A DNA stretch of 64,000 nucleotides, taken from Biomphalaria glabrata. Its lineage: Eukaryota > Mollusca > Gastropoda > Planorbidae. Each line of letters starts with the position of its first letter. Position 1 is the stretch's first letter. The translations under genes were made by a program, and so were the position numbers. The notes under the pieces were generated by a model. That model made no database searches. It was given only the letters and a program-made list of their open reading frames with translations, and had not been told where the DNA came from. The stretch spans positions 5,930,001 through 5,994,000 of the forward strand of contig NC_074716.1 in assembly GCF_947242115.1 (NCBI RefSeq), written 5' to 3'. This document shows, in pieces, positions 61,420 through 64,000 of the stretch.

Positions 61420-64000
61420 ATGGCTGCTACTGTGTTTATGTTCCTACTGGCTGGGACAGTCAGTGTCGTCTTGGGCGTAGGTAAATGTCTTATTAAGATT
61501 TAATTAGATTTCTAGTGATTTAAATTGACTAATTGATACATTTAACCCTCAGTCTTGTATAGACGATCAGGGTTTTTTAAAAATTGCTTGTACATGGCGC
61601 ATCTTTCATTCTTGCATCATGCTTCGTGTTCTTCAGTCCAATTTCTTTTGTAGACATGTGGAAATTGAAAGGGGGGGGGGGATATCTGGGAAAAAGTTTC
61701 CGTGCTTCTTTTAGGCCAGGGGTTCTCAACCTGTGGATCGCGACCCCCTTGGGGGTCGATTTACCATTTGCCAGGGGTGGCCTAAATATGGATTAGTAAT
61801 GTCTACCCTTCTATTGCTGTATGTGTGTGTGGGTTCGCGGCAGAGTGGGGGATTGTAAAAAGGGTCGCCGAGTTTAAAAGGTTGAGAACCGCTCCTATTA
61901 GGCTTTCAGAAAAAAAACAGCTCAGCTAGAATAGGGTTAGTCGTATCACATCGAGTCATTGGAAATCACGGATAGTGGCGAAACCTATCACTTTATGTCA
62001 TTGTGCAGAACTTAAACGAAATACGCATAAAGTTATAATTTTTAGTAGTTTGTGATATTAATGGCACATTTCTTAATTTATTATCTTGAGAAGTCTGGAA
62101 CAAGGGAGAATGTTACGAGTTGGAGTGTCAACAGAAGCAACTCTTTATTACAAGCAGCAATTAATTTCGTCGCGAATTTTTTAGAGTTTGTTGTAATGTG
62201 TTGTAATTAGGTAATTAAACATCTAGATTAAGAAGAAAAAAAAGCATTTACTTAAAAATACTGTAGGGTTATAACTCTGCTACATACCGCTCCACACGAG
62301 GAATAGACGACATATTAATTTTAGAGGCAGAACTGTATTCGTTCCGGCTGAAAAGATAGTAGGTTATGGGAGTCTGAGCAGTCTGGGACAAAGAGCCGCC
62401 CTTTGGGCTACGAGTGAACTGTACTGACACTGGAAAATGTGTCGGTGGTCTGTTTACCCTTTACCTTTACCTATCCCTTTGTCTGTTGGACCGTTGGGGC
62501 ACCAGGCAAGATTTGTTTACCGTCTTTCTCCATTCCTCCCTTTTTTTTTTGCCTTGTTTAGAACCTCTCTCAATGGCAGGCCCGTCCATTCTTTAATGTT
62601 GTCCTCCCATCGCTTTTTCTGTCTGCCTCTTCTTCATTTACATCGCACTGTTCCCTGAAGGAAGGTCTTTGCGAGCCCCGTAGATCTTGTAATGTGGCCA
62701 AAGGTTTTAAGCTTTCGTCTTTTTACAATAGTTAGCAGGTCGGCATGGGCTCCGATCGCTACAGCAAACCTGTCTCTGATTTCTTGGTTTGTGATGCGGT
62801 CTTTGAATGTGGTCTGTACTGATATTTATGTAGAAAAAGGACTTGCAGAACTTCAGACAAGACTTGATTGCTGACGTCATGTCTCGTTGTGTATATTATA
62901 AAAAAAAAAAGTAAAATTCCCCTTTAACTCGTGATCTATGGGGGCAGATGATGTAAAGGTCATCTTTTTCTGTGTTCCACGGTTAACGAGGGTGTTATGT
63001 GGCTCCCAAATATCCCAACGTTAAAAAAAAAATTCATTCTACACCAGGATTCGAGCCCGGGACCTCGGTTCGGAAGGCAATTGCTTTACCGCTCAGCCAC
63101 CGCGCCTCCTGTGTGTTTTATAACTGTAAATAAATACATCGTTTATTATTAGCTCTTTACGTTGAGTGCTTGCACGACTACCTTGGCATTGTCTAATTTC
63201 ACCAGTTCAAGCTTTCGTTGAGGGCGTTTACTTTTATAGCTGCCCTACGTGGTACGAACCTTCCCACAACAAGCGATCTTAAGAACCTTTCGATCCATTA
63301 CTCTAGGAGGCGTTACTTCTCTAACTCTTTCTCTCCTAATTGACGATGCCAACGTTGATTAGACCCCACCATTAAACTAAATTGATTTTGAATTCTTAAA
63401 CGTTCATTTGTGTTGTGCAAAAAGAGCATGTCTTCTCCCTTAATTCGATAACAAATATAACATTTTCTGATGACAATCAAAAAAAGTTATTGAAGTTTAA
63501 TCATAACAGGATGATGAAATACAAATGAAAAAAAAAAGATTAATACTTTAAGATGAGGAAAATAACTACGGAGAGAAAGAGTTAATATCCGACGTTTGTA
63601 AACATTTGTCATGGTGACTGAGTTTCAGAAAAAAAATTTTAGATGTCCTACGATTTTTAAAGTGACGACCGTCGATGACATCTAGAGATCCTTGCGATCA
63701 TAATAATATTTGTTTGAGTCTTTACATTGAATCTTGGACGTTTACTCATTAGAAAAAAAACAATATACATGCATATTAATTAAATGTTCTATTTTCATCT
63801 TCAGATTTAAGAGTAAGCCTGTATGATTCGCAAACATACCCACCTTCTGCTTATAAGAATAAACTTTACTACCTCTCCAGAACGACCTATAACAACTACG
63901 ATCAAGCCAGTTACTGGTGTGCGTGGAATGGTGGTGGCTATCCCGCTGAAGTAGATTCTACCCCTGAGCTTGCGTTCCTTGAACAGTACCTCGTTGTCAC
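61420..64000 (+). CDS. Secreted C-type lectin, copy 4 (cut off by the window end)
   Basis: Exon 61420-61480 encodes MAATVFMFLLAGTVSVVLGV and a first base, then gtaaat. The next exon starts at 63805 after 'ttttcatcttcag'. The phase-1 join and 61-bp exon length are identical to copies 2 and 3. The lectin exon reads DLRVSLYDSQTYPPSAYKN, LYYLSRTTYNNYDQASYWC and GGGYPAEVDSTPELAFLEQ, up to the window edge. The calcium-site loops are beyond the edge, so its sugar type cannot be read. A 3' splice site (ccctctag at 61389) precedes the ATG by about 30 bases, so a noncoding exon is expected upstream as in the other copies. It is clearly diverged from the 1-3 cluster and closest to the pseudogene at 55730. 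Confidence 0.88.
61717..61895. mobile_element. Non-autonomous hAT element, second copy
   Basis: Ends CAGGGGTTCTCAACCTGTGG and GGTTGAGAACCGCTC, with 8-bp target duplications TTTTAGGC/TATTAGGC (one mismatch). It lies in the lectin copy 4 intron. Confidence 0.85.
61905..62430. other. Intron sequence of lectin copy 4
   Basis: AT-rich. I see nothing recognisable. Confidence 0.4.
62437..62880 (-). mobile_element. LINE polyprotein C-terminal end
   Basis: The minus strand reads 'FGHITRSTGLAKTFLQGTVR' followed by 'RRRGRQKKRWEDNIKEWTGL'. This is the very conserved end of a widespread animal LINE polyprotein. The frame is open over most of 62570-62860. The 5' part is missing, so the copy is dead. Confidence 0.85.
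62915..63108 (-). repeat. SINE family B
   Basis: A reverse copy with 'gatgatgtaaaggtcatctt', 'caccaggattcgagcccggg' and 'gcctttaccgctcagccacc'-type ends. Confidence 0.85.
63110..63800. other. Intron sequence of lectin copy 4
   Basis: AT-rich up to the acceptor of the lectin exon. I see no element. Confidence 0.4.

Overview
The window is animal nuclear DNA: AT-rich, with spliced genes (GT-AG introns of about 0.3 to 3 kb), many tRNA-derived SINEs, broken LINEs, hAT-type transposons and microsatellites. The SINE consensus sequences and the small one-domain C-type lectins fit a pulmonate gastropod, probably a freshwater planorbid snail such as Biomphalaria or Bulinus. That assignment rests on recalled family resemblance, not on a search.

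Left third (1-24 kb). This part holds three tandem copies of a small secreted C-type lectin gene, each with its flanks. Copy 1 shows only its lectin exon (2152-2648). Copy 2 (8650-10773) and copy 3 (21434-22316) each have a TATA box, a noncoding exon, a signal-peptide exon and a lectin exon. The mature proteins of copies 2 and 3 are identical as translated here. All three copies carry the same LTR-like remnant downstream, so that insertion predates the duplications. Younger insertions separate the copies: a LINE nest containing a hAT element, a solo LTR, a satellite and SINEs.

Middle (28.6-44.6 kb, + strand). Ten short exons, all joined in phase 1, can be read as the 3' part of one unrecognised gene (about 290 residues, stop at 44607-44609, poly(A) signal after it). 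Twelve of its thirteen cysteines lie in four CC/CCxC clusters, mostly set in Arg/Lys-rich stretches. Three of the exons are exactly 81 bp. The 5' end was not found.

Right (46.3-51.7 kb, - strand). A four-exon gene encodes a predicted secreted protein of 255 residues: signal peptide, short amphipathic stretch and a Trp/Cys-rich domain I cannot name. Its second intron begins with about 40 copies of a 22-bp minisatellite, and most copies repeat the 5' splice site.

Far right (52-64 kb). This holds SINEs, LINE tails, a broken lectin exon on the - strand (near 55.8 kb), a possible lone first exon (58.0 kb) and a fourth, more diverged lectin gene (61420 to the window end, cut off).

A recurring oddity is that three different genes have tandem repeats that begin at, or include, an exon/5' splice-site junction. 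I found no bona fide tRNA or rRNA gene and no CRISPR array.
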